A stretch of 64,000 nt of DNA from Prado023 sp963700395. Its GTDB lineage: Bacteria > Actinomycetota > Actinomycetes > S36-B12 > CAIYMF01. The stretch spans positions 310,001 through 374,000 of the forward strand of contig CAVOXI010000008.1 in assembly GCA_963700395.1 (NCBI GenBank). Direction: 5' to 3'. Under the pieces are notes generated by a model. It was given only the letters and a program-made list of their open reading frames with translations. It had not been told where the DNA came from and searched no databases. The position numbers were made by a program, and so were the translations under genes. This document shows, in pieces, positions 41,844-51,929 of the stretch; position 1 is the stretch's first letter, and every line of letters starts with the position of its first letter.

Positions 41844-42520
41844 CAGGGCGGCCCGGCGCGGTACCCGACCCCGCGCACGGTCACAATCACCTCGGGGTTC
41901 TCCGGGTCGAGCTCGACCTTGCCGCGCAGGCGCTGCACATGGACATTGACCAGACGCGTGTCACCCGCGTGCTGGTACCCCCAGACATCGGCCAGCAGCT
42001 GCTCGCGGGTGAAGGCGAACCCGGGTCGGGTCGCCAGGGCCAGCAGCAGGTCGAACTCGAGGGGGGTGACGGAGATGGCCTCGCCGGCACGTGTGACCGA
42101 GTGCGCCCCCCGATCGATGACGAGGTCACCGATCCCGAGCACCTCGTTGGCCGTCTCCTCCAGGCGGCGCAGGCGCGCGTCGATCCGCGCCACCAGCTCC
42201 TTGGGCTTGAAGGGCTTGACGATGTAGTCGTCGGCACCGGCCTGAAGGCCCTCCACGATGTCCAGGGTGTCCCCGCGCGCGGTCAGCATCACGATCGGCA
42301 CTGTCGACTCGCTGCGCAGCCGTCGACAGACCTCCAGCCCATCGAGCCCGGGCAGCATGAGGTCGAGCAGCACGAGGTCCGGCGCCTCGCGGTGGAAGGC
42401 GGGGACGGCATCGGTGCCGTTGTGGCAGAAGACCGGCTCCATGCCCTCGCTGCGCAGGACGATGCCCAGCATCTCAGCCAGATCCATGTCGTCGTCGACG
42501 ACCAGCACGCGCGCCTTCAC
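41843..42520 (-). CDS. mtrA: Response regulator MtrA
   Basis: This 225-residue OmpR/PhoB-type regulator has a receiver domain with VLVVDDDMDLAEML, the phospho-acceptor Asp53 in LVLLDLMLPGLDG and the conserved lysine in DDYIVKPFKPKEL. The DNA-binding wing shows PLEFDLLLALATRPGFAFTR and the near-invariant HVQRLRGKVELDPENPEVI and TVRGVGYRAG. The close match to mycobacterial and Streptomyces MtrA supports the name. GTG 42520 gives the standard MKARVLVVDDD start. A longer frame to 42568 lacks family support. It is divergent from the membrane operon that follows. Confidence 0.96.
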   Translation of the reverse strand: MKARVLVVDDDMDLAEMLGIVLRSEGMEPVFCHNGTDAVPAFHREAPDLVLLDLMLPGLDGLEVCRRLRSESTVPIVMLTARGDTLDIVEGLQAGADDYIVKPFKPKELVARIDARLRRLEETANEVLGIGDLVIDRGAHSVTRAGEAISVTPLEFDLLLALATRPGFAFTREQLLADVWGYQHAGDTRLVNVHVQRLRGKVELDPENPEVIVTVRGVGYRAGPP

Positions 42521-42584
42521 AGGCACATGGTGGCACCTGCTGGCGCAGGCTTGCCAACGGCCGTCCACATGGGACGATCAGGAC

Positions 42585-43905
42585 ATGTCGTCTCTGTCGC
42601 CCCCACCAGGTCCGCCCGACCCGCGGAGCTGGATCCCGCCGTCGGGATGGTCCCCCGAGCAGCCACCCGCGTGGCCCGCCCAGGGCGCGCCCGGGGGCGT
42701 TCCGGGGCAGCCACCCGCGCCGGGCCAGCCGCCCGCTCCGGGGTACGGACAGCAGGCCCCACCTCCCGGGTACGGGCAGGCCCCACCTCCCGGGTACGGG
42801 CAGGCCCCACCTCCCGGGTACGGGCAGGCTCCTCCTCCCGGGTACGGGCAGGTCCCTCCCCCCGGGTACGGGCAGGTCCCACCTCCCGGGTACGGGCAGC
42901 CCGCGTGGGGCCAGCCGGGCCAGTGGGGCCCACCGCCGCCGGCCCCCAAGCCGGGGATCGTCCCCCTTCGACCCCTGGGCGTCGGTGAGTTGCTCGACGG
43001 GGCCCTGAGCCTGATCCGGAGCAACCCACGCACAGTCCTCGGCCTGGCTGCCGTCATCTCGGCGGTGTCAGCCCTGCTGCAGACCATCGGCCTCTGGTTC
43101 TCCCTGCAGTTCCTGGACATGGCCGAGCCGGTGGTCGGGTCCGGTGAGGTCCAGGTCACCGCCGAGCTGACGGCCCTGGCCAGCGGGGGGCTCGCCCAGC
43201 TCGTGCCCGCCCTGGTCGCCGGGTTCCTGCAGGTGCTGGCGAGCGGGCTCTTCATCGTCCTCGTCGGAGCCGCTGTCCTCGGCCGGCGGCTCGACGCCAG
43301 CCAGACCTGGGCCAGCCTGCGGCCCCGGATGCTGCCCCTGGTCGGCGTGACCCTGCTCATCGGATTCGGCGGCCTCGTGGCTGTCGCCCTCATGGTCGGG
43401 GCCATCGTGGCCCTCGTGCTCGCGATTCGGCGGATGGGCTGCGATCCCCGGGTCACTGATCGGCGTGGGAGGCACGGTCGGACTCGTGTACGCCTACGTG
43501 AAGCTCTCGCTGGCCTCACCCGCCCTGGTGATGGAGGGGGTCGGGGTCGTCACCTCCCTGAAGCGGTCCTGGGTGCTTGTCCGGCGATCCTGGTGGCGCG
43601 TCCTGGGCATCCTGATCCTCTCGGCGATCATCACCAGCCTGCTCACCACGGTCGTCACCGTCCCGATCACCCTCGTCGCCACCCTCGCCAGCGGCTTCAG
43701 CGAGTCGCTGGTGCCCACGGTCCTGGCATCCGGCCTCGCGACGCTCGTGGCCGGGATCATCACCCTTCCCTTCAGCGCCGCCGTGACCGGCCTGCTCTAC
43801 ATCGACCTGCGGATGCGCAGGGAGGCCCTGGACATCGAGCTGGTGTCCGCCGGCATCCAGCCCTCGCCCGACCCCCTGGCCGCCTACCGCAGCCACCGCC
43901 CCTGA
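42585..43905 (+). CDS. Pro-rich membrane protein (GPDP-membrane-domain type), frameshifted
   Basis: The gene starts at ATG 42585 with a Pro/Gly/Gln-rich cytoplasmic head containing six PPPGYGQ repeats (42759-42902), then LRPLGVGELLDGALSLIRSNP, the entry of the GPDPase-membrane-type domain, and several helices. As read, the frame leaves the family at about 43432 (IRRMGCDPR). A +1 shift gives WAAIPGSLIGVGGTVGLVYA and continues through helices to the stop at 43905, so one extra base near 43425-43440 is likely. It precedes DUF4129 and DUF4350 in the MoxR-DUF58 cluster. A membrane-protein role in envelope assembly is inferred. Confidence 0.75.
42759..42902 (+). repeat. 24-nt coding tandem repeat (PPPGYGQ)
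   Basis: Six head-to-tail 24-nt units with core CCACCTCCCGGGTACGGGCAG encode PPPGYGQA (three times), PPPGYGQV (twice) and PPPGYGQP. An earlier partial unit (PAPGYGQQA) precedes them. The near-identity at DNA level points to recent slippage or expansion. Unit number probably varies between strains. Confidence 0.95.
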
Positions 43906-43907
43906 CG

Positions 43908-44681
43908 ATGCTGACGGCCCTGCCACCCGGCGTCGGCGCGACCGCCCACGTCACCGTCGCGCTCCCGTCCGGGCCTCTCGGCTCCGCGGTTCCCGGGGAC
44001 GTGCCCGTCGACGTGCCTGTCGACCTGACGCGTGAGCAGGCCCAGCGCCTGGCGGAGCTGGAGCTGTCCGACCCTGCCTACCGCGCGGCCCGGCCCAGCC
44101 TCATCGAGCAGGCGATCACCTGGTTGGTGGAGTGGGTGCAACGCGTGGCCGGCCGCGCCTCCGACCTGGCTCCCGGGGGGTGGATCGGCATCCTCGGGCT
44201 GGTCCTCCTGGTCGTCGTCCTGGCGATCTTCGTCAGGTGGCGACTCGGCCCTGTGAGCCGCTCGGCGGGCCTGACCTTCACTGTCGACCCGGAGACGAGC
44301 GCGGCCCAGTACCGCACGCATGCCGACGAGCTGGCCGCAGCAGGACAGTGGGACGGGGCCGTCTCCGAACGGATGCGTGCTCTCGTGCGCGCCAGCCAGG
44401 AGCGTGGCCTGATCGACGCCCACCCGGGCTGGACCGCCGATGAGGTGGCGACCGAGGTCGGCCAGCGCGTGCCAGATGCTCGAGCCGCCCTGGACGCGGC
44501 AGCCCGCACCTTCGACGAGGTCCGCTACGGAGGCCGTCCAGGCTCGCCGGCTGCCTACGGCGCCATCGCTGACGCCGACGACCAGGTCAGCGCCGCGAGC
44601 GTCGTGGGCGCAGGCTCGCCCCCGGGCGCCGGGCCGGCGCCCGATGGGCCCCCCGTCGCGATGCCGGTCGCGCGCCCATGA
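43908..44681 (+). CDS. DUF4129 family membrane protein
   Basis: This 257-residue protein has an extracytoplasmic head (1-85), one membrane helix (WIGILGLVLLVVVLAIFVRW, about 88-108) and a DUF4129 domain (about 130-210; ADELAAAGQWDGAVSERMRALVRASQERGLI then HPGWTADEVATEV, seen in parts). Most relatives carry this domain as the end of transglutaminase-like proteins. Here it stands alone. ATG 43908 lies two bases after the previous stop. Its stop overlaps DUF4350 by ATGA. The cluster with MoxR and DUF58 suggests an envelope or secreted-protein chaperone role. Confidence 0.88.
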   Translation: MLTALPPGVGATAHVTVALPSGPLGSAVPGDVPVDVPVDLTREQAQRLAELELSDPAYRAARPSLIEQAITWLVEWVQRVAGRASDLAPGGWIGILGLVLLVVVLAIFVRWRLGPVSRSAGLTFTVDPETSAAQYRTHADELAAAGQWDGAVSERMRALVRASQERGLIDAHPGWTADEVATEVGQRVPDARAALDAAARTFDEVRYGGRPGSPAAYGAIADADDQVSAASVVGAGSPPGAGPAPDGPPVAMPVARP

Positions 44682-45883
44682 GCGCCCCGGCCGGGACCCA
44701 GGCGCCGAGCCCGGCGCCAGCCGTCTTCGATGACACCGCCTGGGACCGAGCCCGCCACTGGCGGCCCTCCCGCCGTGGCCTTGCGATCGCCGTCCTGCTG
44801 CTCCTCGCGCTGGTCGTGCTGATGGTCACGACCTCACGGCGAACCGGCTACCTCGACCCCGAGGCGGTGGATCCCTCGGGCTCGCGCGCCGTGGCCAACG
44901 TCCTGGGCGACCAAGGGGTGCGCGTCACGGATGCGCGCCTGACGGCCGACGTCGCAGCGAACGCTCGGGGCGCGACGGTCCTGGTCACCAACTCGACGCT
45001 GCTGAGCTCCGCGATGATCACGGAGGTCCTCGACTCGGGCCCCGCCCGCATGGTCCTCATCGACCCGCCCCCGGGATCCCCGGCGCTCGAGCGGTTGGCC
45101 GCCGGGACGGAGTTCGCCGACGTTGCTGGTGACGGCACCGTCGAGCCGGGATGCCGGTGGCAGGACGCCCTGCGCGCGGGGGGCGCCGAGCTGCCCGGGA
45201 CCCGCTACGACGCGCGGGGCTGGCTCCCCGCGGGCCAGGCGTGCTACGACAGCCCCGAGTCGGCGGCGCTGCTGGTGATCCCCGCCCGTGCGGGTCGCCC
45301 CGAGGTGGTCGTGCTCGGCAGCGCCAATCCGCTGACCAACGAGGGCTTCGCGACGCAGGGCAACGCGAGCCTGGCACTGAGCGTGCTGGGCAGCCGCACC
45401 GATCTCGTGTGGTGGCGGCCGGTCCCGAGCGACCCGGCCCTCGCGGGTCAGGCCGGGGCCACGCTCCGCGAGCTCCTCCCCGTCTGGGTCGTCCCCGTCC
45501 TGATCCAGGTCCTGGTCGCGTTCGCCCTGGTCGCCTGGTGGCGCTCACGCCGGCTGGGGCGGCTGGTGGTCGAGCCCCTGCCCGTGGTGATCCGGTCGGG
45601 CGAGACCACGGCCGGGCACGCCCGGCTCCTGCACGCCCACCATGCGCGCGCCGAGGCAGCAGTGCACCTGCGCGCCCGCGCACGCGAGCGGATCCGGGTT
45701 CGCCTCGGCCTGCCACTCGGGGCCTCGGAGGGGCGGCTGGTCGGGGCCGCGGCAGCGCGCTCGGGTCGCACGCCCGAGCAGGTCGGCGCGCTGCTGTACG
45801 GTCCTGAACCGACGACCGACGCCATCCTGGTGGCGTTGGGGCACGACCTGGAGGCACTCATGGTGGAGGTGGGCGGGGCATGA
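44678..45883 (+). CDS. DUF4350 family membrane protein
   Basis: This 401-residue protein has helix 1 at about 35-50 (GLAIAVLLLLALVVLMV), an extracytoplasmic DUF4350 domain (about 60-240; GSRAVANVLGDQGVRVTD and TVLVTNSTLLSSAMI) and helix 2 at about 275-293. A cytoplasmic tail holds LRARARERIRVRLGLPLGAS. The DUF4350 fold resembles a glutamine-amidotransferase-like domain without catalysis. It is translationally coupled on both sides (ATGA) to DUF4129 and to MoxR. Its function is not known, and context suggests a MoxR-linked complex. Confidence 0.9.
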   Translation: MSAPAGTQAPSPAPAVFDDTAWDRARHWRPSRRGLAIAVLLLLALVVLMVTTSRRTGYLDPEAVDPSGSRAVANVLGDQGVRVTDARLTADVAANARGATVLVTNSTLLSSAMITEVLDSGPARMVLIDPPPGSPALERLAAGTEFADVAGDGTVEPGCRWQDALRAGGAELPGTRYDARGWLPAGQACYDSPESAALLVIPARAGRPEVVVLGSANPLTNEGFATQGNASLALSVLGSRTDLVWWRPVPSDPALAGQAGATLRELLPVWVVPVLIQVLVAFALVAWWRSRRLGRLVVEPLPVVIRSGETTAGHARLLHAHHARAEAAVHLRARARERIRVRLGLPLGASEGRLVGAAAARSGRTPEQVGALLYGPEPTTDAILVALGHDLEALMVEVGGA

Positions 45884-46836
45884 CTGGCACCGATCCGAGG
45901 GATCCGTTGATGGCGCTGCGCGCCGAGGTCGGCAAGGCGGTGGTGGGCCAGGACGCGGCCATCACAGGCATGGTCATCGCCCTCCTGTGCCGCGGGCACG
46001 TCCTGCTCGAGGGGGTCCCGGGGACGGCGAAGACCCTGATGGTCCGCGCCCTGGCAGCGAGCCTGTCGCTGGACAGCAAGCGCGTGCAGTTCACGCCCGA
46101 CCTCATGCCCGGCGACGTCACCGGCTCCCTGGTCTACGACAACCGGACCTCGGCGTTCTCGTTCCGCCCGGGGCCGGTCTTCACCAACCTGCTCCTGGCC
46201 GACGAGATCAACCGGACACCGCCGAAGACGCAGGCCTCGCTGCTGGAGGTGATGGAGGAGGGGCAGGTCACCGTCGACGGGATCGCCCGGCCACTGCCCG
46301 ACCCGTTCCTGGTGGCAGCCACGCAGAACCCGATCGAGTACGAGGGGACCTACCCGCTGCCGGAGGCCCAGCTGGACCGGTTCCTGCTGATGCTCTCGGT
46401 CCCGCTGCCCGACCGGGCCGCCGAGTTCGGGGTCCTGGCCCGCCACATGGGCGGGTTCGACCCCCGCGACCTCGCCGGTGCGGGGGTGCGCCCGGTGGCG
46501 ACCGCCGACGACCTCGTCCGGGCGCGCGAGGCCGTGGCCACGGTCGCGGTCTCCCCTGAGGTGACCGCGTACGTCGTGGACCTCGTGCGCGCCACCCGCA
46601 CCTCCCCCTCCGCCCAGCTGGGCGTCTCCCCCCGCGGCGCCATCGCCCTGCTGCGCACGGCCCGCGCCTGGGCGTGGCTGGCGGGCCGGGACTACGTGAC
46701 CCCTGATGACGTCAAGGCCCTGGCGCGTCCGGCCCTTCGCCACCGGATCAAGATCCGGCCCGAGGCCGAGCTGGAGGGGGTCACGGCCGACGCCGTCATC
46801 GACACGGTCCTGAACAGCGTCCCCGTCCCGCGCTGA
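45880..46836 (+). CDS. MoxR family AAA+ ATPase
   Basis: This 318-residue ATPase has Walker A HVLLEGVPGTAKTLMVRAL, Walker B LLLADEINRTPPKTQASLLE with sensor-I-like FLVAATQNPIEYEGTYPLPEAQLDRF, seen in parts, and a lid with GVSPRGAIALLRTARAWA. MoxR proteins act as chaperones for metal-cofactor or surface complexes, together with DUF58 and VWA proteins. It is coupled to DUF4350 by ATGA and to DUF58 by TGATG. Length and motifs are complete. Confidence 0.95.
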   Translation: MTGTDPRDPLMALRAEVGKAVVGQDAAITGMVIALLCRGHVLLEGVPGTAKTLMVRALAASLSLDSKRVQFTPDLMPGDVTGSLVYDNRTSAFSFRPGPVFTNLLLADEINRTPPKTQASLLEVMEEGQVTVDGIARPLPDPFLVAATQNPIEYEGTYPLPEAQLDRFLLMLSVPLPDRAAEFGVLARHMGGFDPRDLAGAGVRPVATADDLVRAREAVATVAVSPEVTAYVVDLVRATRTSPSAQLGVSPRGAIALLRTARAWAWLAGRDYVTPDDVKALARPALRHRIKIRPEAELEGVTADAVIDTVLNSVPVPR

Positions 46837-48149
46837 TGGTGCTGACCGGCCGGGCGGGCCTGCTGGCTCTGGTCGGGGCCGGCGTGGTCGGGCTGCTCGT
46901 CGCCGGAGGCGCATCCCCCTGGCTGGCGTTGGTCGCGACCAACGTGGTCCTGGTGCTGCTGATCGTCGTCGATGCCGTGCGCGCGACGCGTCCCCGGGCC
47001 CTGGCGCTGGTGCGCAGCGGTGAGCGCAAGGTCCGCCTCGGCCAGGTCGCCCACGTGCAGCTGGCCGTCACGAACACCGGCGGGCGGCGGTGGCGCGGGT
47101 ACCTGCGCGACGCCTGGGCGCCGACCGCGAACGCCACGATCGCCGGCACCACTGCGGACCGGGCTGTGCTCGACCTGCCGGCCGGCGACACCGTGCGCCT
47201 CGACGTGGCCGTGCGCCCGACCCGCCGGGGCGACCGACCGACCGACCGCGTGACGTTGCGCTCGCTCGGGCCCCTGGGCCTGGCAGGGCGTCAGCGCAGC
47301 GTGGAGGTCGACTGGTCCATCCGGACACTGCCTCCCTTCAGCTCCCGGCGGCACCTGCCCTCGCGACTGGCGCGGCTGCGCGACATGGACGGCCGGCAGG
47401 CCATCGCGGTGCGCGCCCAGGGCACCGAGTTCGACTCCCTGCGCGAGTACGTGCCCGGTGACGACGTGCGCTCGATCGACTGGCGCGCGACGGCGCGCGC
47501 CGCCGACGTCATGGTCCGGACGTGGCGCCCCGAGCGCGACCGCCGGGTCGTGATGGTCCTGGACACCGGGCGCACGAGCGCGGTGCGGATCGGTGACGAG
47601 ACCCGCCTGGACATCCTGATCGATGCCGGGCTGCTGCTCGCGGCCCTCGCAGGACGTGCCGGGGACCGCGTCGACCTGGTCGCCCATGACCGGCGCACCC
47701 GGCTGCAGGTCAGTGGCGGCAGCGGTCCCAGCCTCCTGCCGCGCCTCGTCGACGGGATCGCCACGCTGGAGCCGGAGCTCACCGAGACCGACTACCGCGG
47801 GCTGGTGTCGACGGTGCTGTCACGGGTGCGCAAACGAGCCCTGGTCGTGCTGTTCGTGGCCCTCGATCGTCCGTCGATGGAGGAGGGGCTCATCCCCGCC
47901 CTGCCGGCCCTGACGGCCCGGCACACGGTCATCGTCGCCTCGGTCCGCGAACCCGTCGGCGATGAGCTCCCGGATGACGCCGCGGGCGTGTACCTGGCGG
48001 CCGCCCGGGCCCGGGCGGACCTGGATCGTGCCCACGCGGCCACGGTGCTGGCCCGGATGGGCGTGCGGGTGATCGAGGCCACTCCTGCCGACATCGCCCC
48101 CAGGCTCGCCGACGCGTACCTCGACCTCAAGGCCGCCGGCCGCCTGTGA
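46836..48149 (+). CDS. DUF58 domain protein (VWA-like, MoxR partner)
   Basis: This 437-residue protein has two N-terminal membrane helices (about 8-50), a beta-rich region, the DUF58 motif FDSLREYVPGDDVRSIDWRATARA and a VWA-like fold (RRVVMVLDTGRTSAVRIGDETRLD, seen in parts; metal-site residues are partly conserved as DTGRTS rather than DxSxS). It is the standard partner of MoxR ATPases. Its start overlaps the moxR stop by one base. It ends about 55 nt before the convergent SpoIIM gene. Confidence 0.93.
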   Translation: MVLTGRAGLLALVGAGVVGLLVAGGASPWLALVATNVVLVLLIVVDAVRATRPRALALVRSGERKVRLGQVAHVQLAVTNTGGRRWRGYLRDAWAPTANATIAGTTADRAVLDLPAGDTVRLDVAVRPTRRGDRPTDRVTLRSLGPLGLAGRQRSVEVDWSIRTLPPFSSRRHLPSRLARLRDMDGRQAIAVRAQGTEFDSLREYVPGDDVRSIDWRATARAADVMVRTWRPERDRRVVMVLDTGRTSAVRIGDETRLDILIDAGLLLAALAGRAGDRVDLVAHDRRTRLQVSGGSGPSLLPRLVDGIATLEPELTETDYRGLVSTVLSRVRKRALVVLFVALDRPSMEEGLIPALPALTARHTVIVASVREPVGDELPDDAAGVYLAAARARADLDRAHAATVLARMGVRVIEATPADIAPRLADAYLDLKAAGRL

Positions 48150-48204
48150 TCCGGAGGCTGCGCTCGCGGCCCAACCGCCGGCGTGAGGGCGCGGGCAGGG
48201 GCGA

Positions 48205-49206
48205 TCAGCCGGCCATCGGGGCCAGCTCGGTCACCCCACCGTCGCTGGTGATGTCACCCGTGAACCCTGACCGCTCCCCGCGGCTGCCGTAGATGCCCAC
48301 GTAGGCCAGGAACGCCCCGAGTGCCAGGACGCCGATCCCGACCCGCGCCCACGTCGGCAGCGGGGAGGGCGTCACGAACCCCTCGATGGCGCCGGAGACG
48401 AGCAGGACCACCACCAGCCCCATCGCGATCGCGACAGCAGCGCGGCCCTCCTCGGCCAGGGCGACGCTGCGCGGCCGGGGCCCCGGATCGAACCACTGCC
48501 AGCCCACCCGCATCCCGGCGCCGGCCGCGATGAACACCGCCGTCAGCTCGAGCAGCCCGTGCGGGGCGATCAGGCCGAAGAACACGTCCCCACGCCCGTT
48601 GGCGACCATGAGCCCGCCGACGATCCCCACGTTGATGGCGTTCTGGGCCAGCACGTACACCGCCGGGAGCATGAAGAACGCCCCGGCGACCAGCACCAGG
48701 GCCGACACCCACGCGTTGTTGGTCCACACCTGGGCAGCGAAGCCGGCGGCCGCATCCGAGGAGTAGTACGCGGCGAAGTCCTGCTCGACCAGCTGGCGGA
48801 TCTGCTCGGGCGTGCCCAGCGCCGCCTGCACCGCCGGCGAGCTGGCCACCCATGCGCCTGCCGCGAGCGCCACCAGGGTCGACCCCACGGCAGCTGCCAG
48901 CCACCAGCGCCGGGCCCGCCACACCGCGACCGGGAACCCGACCCGGAAGAACGTGAGGAACTCCTGCCACGCCGGGGCGTGCGACCCGGTCACCCGGGCC
49001 CGAGCCTGGGCCACCAGCTGTGTCAGACGTCCGACCAGCGCCGGGTCCGGGGCGGCGCTGCGCACCATGGACAGGTGCGTGGCCGTCCGCTGGTAGAGGT
49101 CCACGAGCTCGGTGGCCTCCCCGCCGGTGAGCCGGCGCTTGCGGGTCAGCTCAGCCAGGCGGGCCCACTCCGGGTTGTGCACCCGCACGAAGGCATCGAC
49201 GTCCAC
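48205..49206 (-). CDS. Stage II sporulation protein M-like membrane protein
   Basis: This 333-residue protein has five to six helices and the SpoIIM fold: NPEWARLAELTRKRRLTGGEATELVDLYQRT, seen in parts, at the N-terminus, NAINVGIVGGLMVANGRGDVFFGLIAPHGLLEL in the middle, and the conserved HGLLELTAVFIAAGAGMRVGW. In Bacillus, SpoIIM is part of the engulfment machinery, but actinobacterial copies next to MoxR-DUF58-RDD have no proven role in sporulation. GTG 49206 fits the family start. It is divergent from the RDD gene with only 36 nt between. Confidence 0.92.
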   Translation of the reverse strand: MDVDAFVRVHNPEWARLAELTRKRRLTGGEATELVDLYQRTATHLSMVRSAAPDPALVGRLTQLVAQARARVTGSHAPAWQEFLTFFRVGFPVAVWRARRWWLAAAVGSTLVALAAGAWVASSPAVQAALGTPEQIRQLVEQDFAAYYSSDAAAGFAAQVWTNNAWVSALVLVAGAFFMLPAVYVLAQNAINVGIVGGLMVANGRGDVFFGLIAPHGLLELTAVFIAAGAGMRVGWQWFDPGPRPRSVALAEEGRAAVAIAMGLVVVLLVSGAIEGFVTPSPLPTWARVGIGVLALGAFLAYVGIYGSRGERSGFTGDITSDGGVTELAPMAG

Positions 49207-49242
49207 GGGTGCCAGCGTAGGTGCTGATGGGAGGATGGTCGC

Positions 49243-50162
49243 GTGGCCAACCTGATCACCGGGGACGCGATCACCCTCGACCTGCGGATCGCCGGGCTCC
49301 CCTCCCGCTCCCTGGCGCTGGCCGTCGACGTCTCGATCCAGGTCGGGCTGCTCATGACCGGAACGGTCCTGGCCAGCTGGGTGTTCTCCGGCGGCGGCAG
49401 CCCCGGGGCCCAGGCCGCCATCACGCTGGCCGTCGTCGTCCTGGCCCTCGTCGCCTGGCCGACGATGCTGGAGACGCTGACGCGGGGCCGCTCGGTGGGC
49501 AAGATGATGATGGGCCTGCGCGTCGTCCGCGACGACGGCGGGCCGATCCGGATGCGCCACAGCCTCGTGCGCGCCCTGGCCATGGTGTTCCTCGACCTCT
49601 GGGTGACCTCGGGGGTCGTGGGCGGGGTCAGCGCCCTGGCCTCGTCGCGGTCCAAGCGGATGGGCGACCACCTGGCAGGCACGATCGTCGTGGGTGAGCG
49701 CATCCCCCGCCACGCCAGCGCCCACAGCGAGATCTCGATGCCGCCCCAGCTGGCGTCGTGGGCCGCCGGGCTCGACCTCGTCGCCGTCCCCGATGGGCTG
49801 GCCCTGAACGTGCGCACGTTCCTGCACCGGGCGCCGTCACTGGATCCGGCGGTCCGCGTGAGCACCGCCGAGCGCCTGGCCACGCAGCTGGCCAGCCACG
49901 TGCGCAACCCCGCTCCGGCAGGCACACCGGCCGAGGCCTACCTCGCGGCGGTCCTCGCCGAGCGCACCCGCCGCGCCTCGGCGCCGGCCGCCCCGGTGAC
50001 CGGCTGGGCGCCGCCCCCCGCCCCCGGATGGGCGCCGCCTCCACCAGGGCCGTCCTCCACAGCGCCGTCCCCCACAGCGCCGTCCCCCGCAGCGCCGTCG
50101 TCGACCCGCCTCGCCACCGCCCGCCGTCGCCACCGCCGCCCGGCTTCACGCTTCCCCGGTAG
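49243..50162 (+). CDS. RDD family membrane protein, 3' end probably frameshifted
   Basis: The RDD domain (about 15-150) carries AGLPSRSLALAVDVSIQVGL, ETLTRGRSVGKMMMGLRVVRDDGGPIR, seen in parts, and SSRSKRMGDHLAGTIVV. A Pro/Ala-rich tail follows. As read, the frame runs through the terminator to 50262. A -1 shift around 50070-50100, in a repeated CAGCGCCGTCCCCC tract, gives a natural end (PPSPPPPGFTLPR, stop 50162) just before the terminator. I therefore end it at 50162. RDD proteins include ion exchangers, and the substrate here is unknown. Confidence 0.82.
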
Positions 50163-50178
50163 CCCCGACAGCACGACA

Positions 50179-50221
50179 GGTGGGGGGTTGTTGCCGATGG
50201 AGGAGCAACAACCCCCCACCT
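50179..50221. terminator. Strong bidirectional terminator between the RDD gene and ahcY
   Basis: AGGTGGGGGGTTGTTG and CAACAACCCCCCACCT form a perfect 16-bp stem around an 11-base loop. It lies between convergent genes. The reading frame of the RDD gene as sequenced runs straight through it, which is one reason to suspect a frameshift in that gene. Confidence 0.9.
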
Positions 50222-50255
50222 TCGTGGGGTCACTTCGCGCGGACCGGGTCGGCGG

Positions 50256-51707
<1,452 letters not shown>

Positions 51708-51793
51708 GGAGCTCCTCGTCGTGGTGCGGCGCTGTGTGCGCCTGGGGCGCCGCCCGGGGGCGGCCTGCCGGCGAACGTCCACGAGGCTTCGAT

Positions 51794-51825
51794 GGTTCGC
51801 ACCCGACGGCGTCACCGTCGGAACC
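51794..51825 (-). promoter_or_regulatory. Structured hairpin leader upstream of ahcY
   Basis: Read on the minus strand, GGTTCCGACGG-TGACG-CCGTCGGGTGCGAACC folds as an inner 7-bp stem CCGACGG/CCGTCGG capped by a short loop and closed by GGTTC/GAACC. It lies about 90-120 nt upstream of the ahcY start, just after an A/T-rich ACAATA. It does not contain the conserved core I recall for SAH riboswitches, so I call it only a structured leader or operator. Confidence 0.45.
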
Positions 51826-51929
51826 CCTATTGTCTCACCTCACGCAGGATGCCACCAGCAGGTCCCCGATCGAATCCGCCATCACGCCCGGAGGTCCCGC
51901 GCTCCGGCACAGGTCCCGCCGATGAGGCG

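Noticed and set aside
42759..42902. Possible CRISPR array
   Set aside because: The 24-nt units are head-to-tail without spacers and keep an open reading frame (PPPGYGQ). No cas gene is present.
51794..51825. SAH riboswitch for ahcY
   Set aside because: The conserved core I remember for SAH riboswitches is not visible. Only a simple hairpin is supported.
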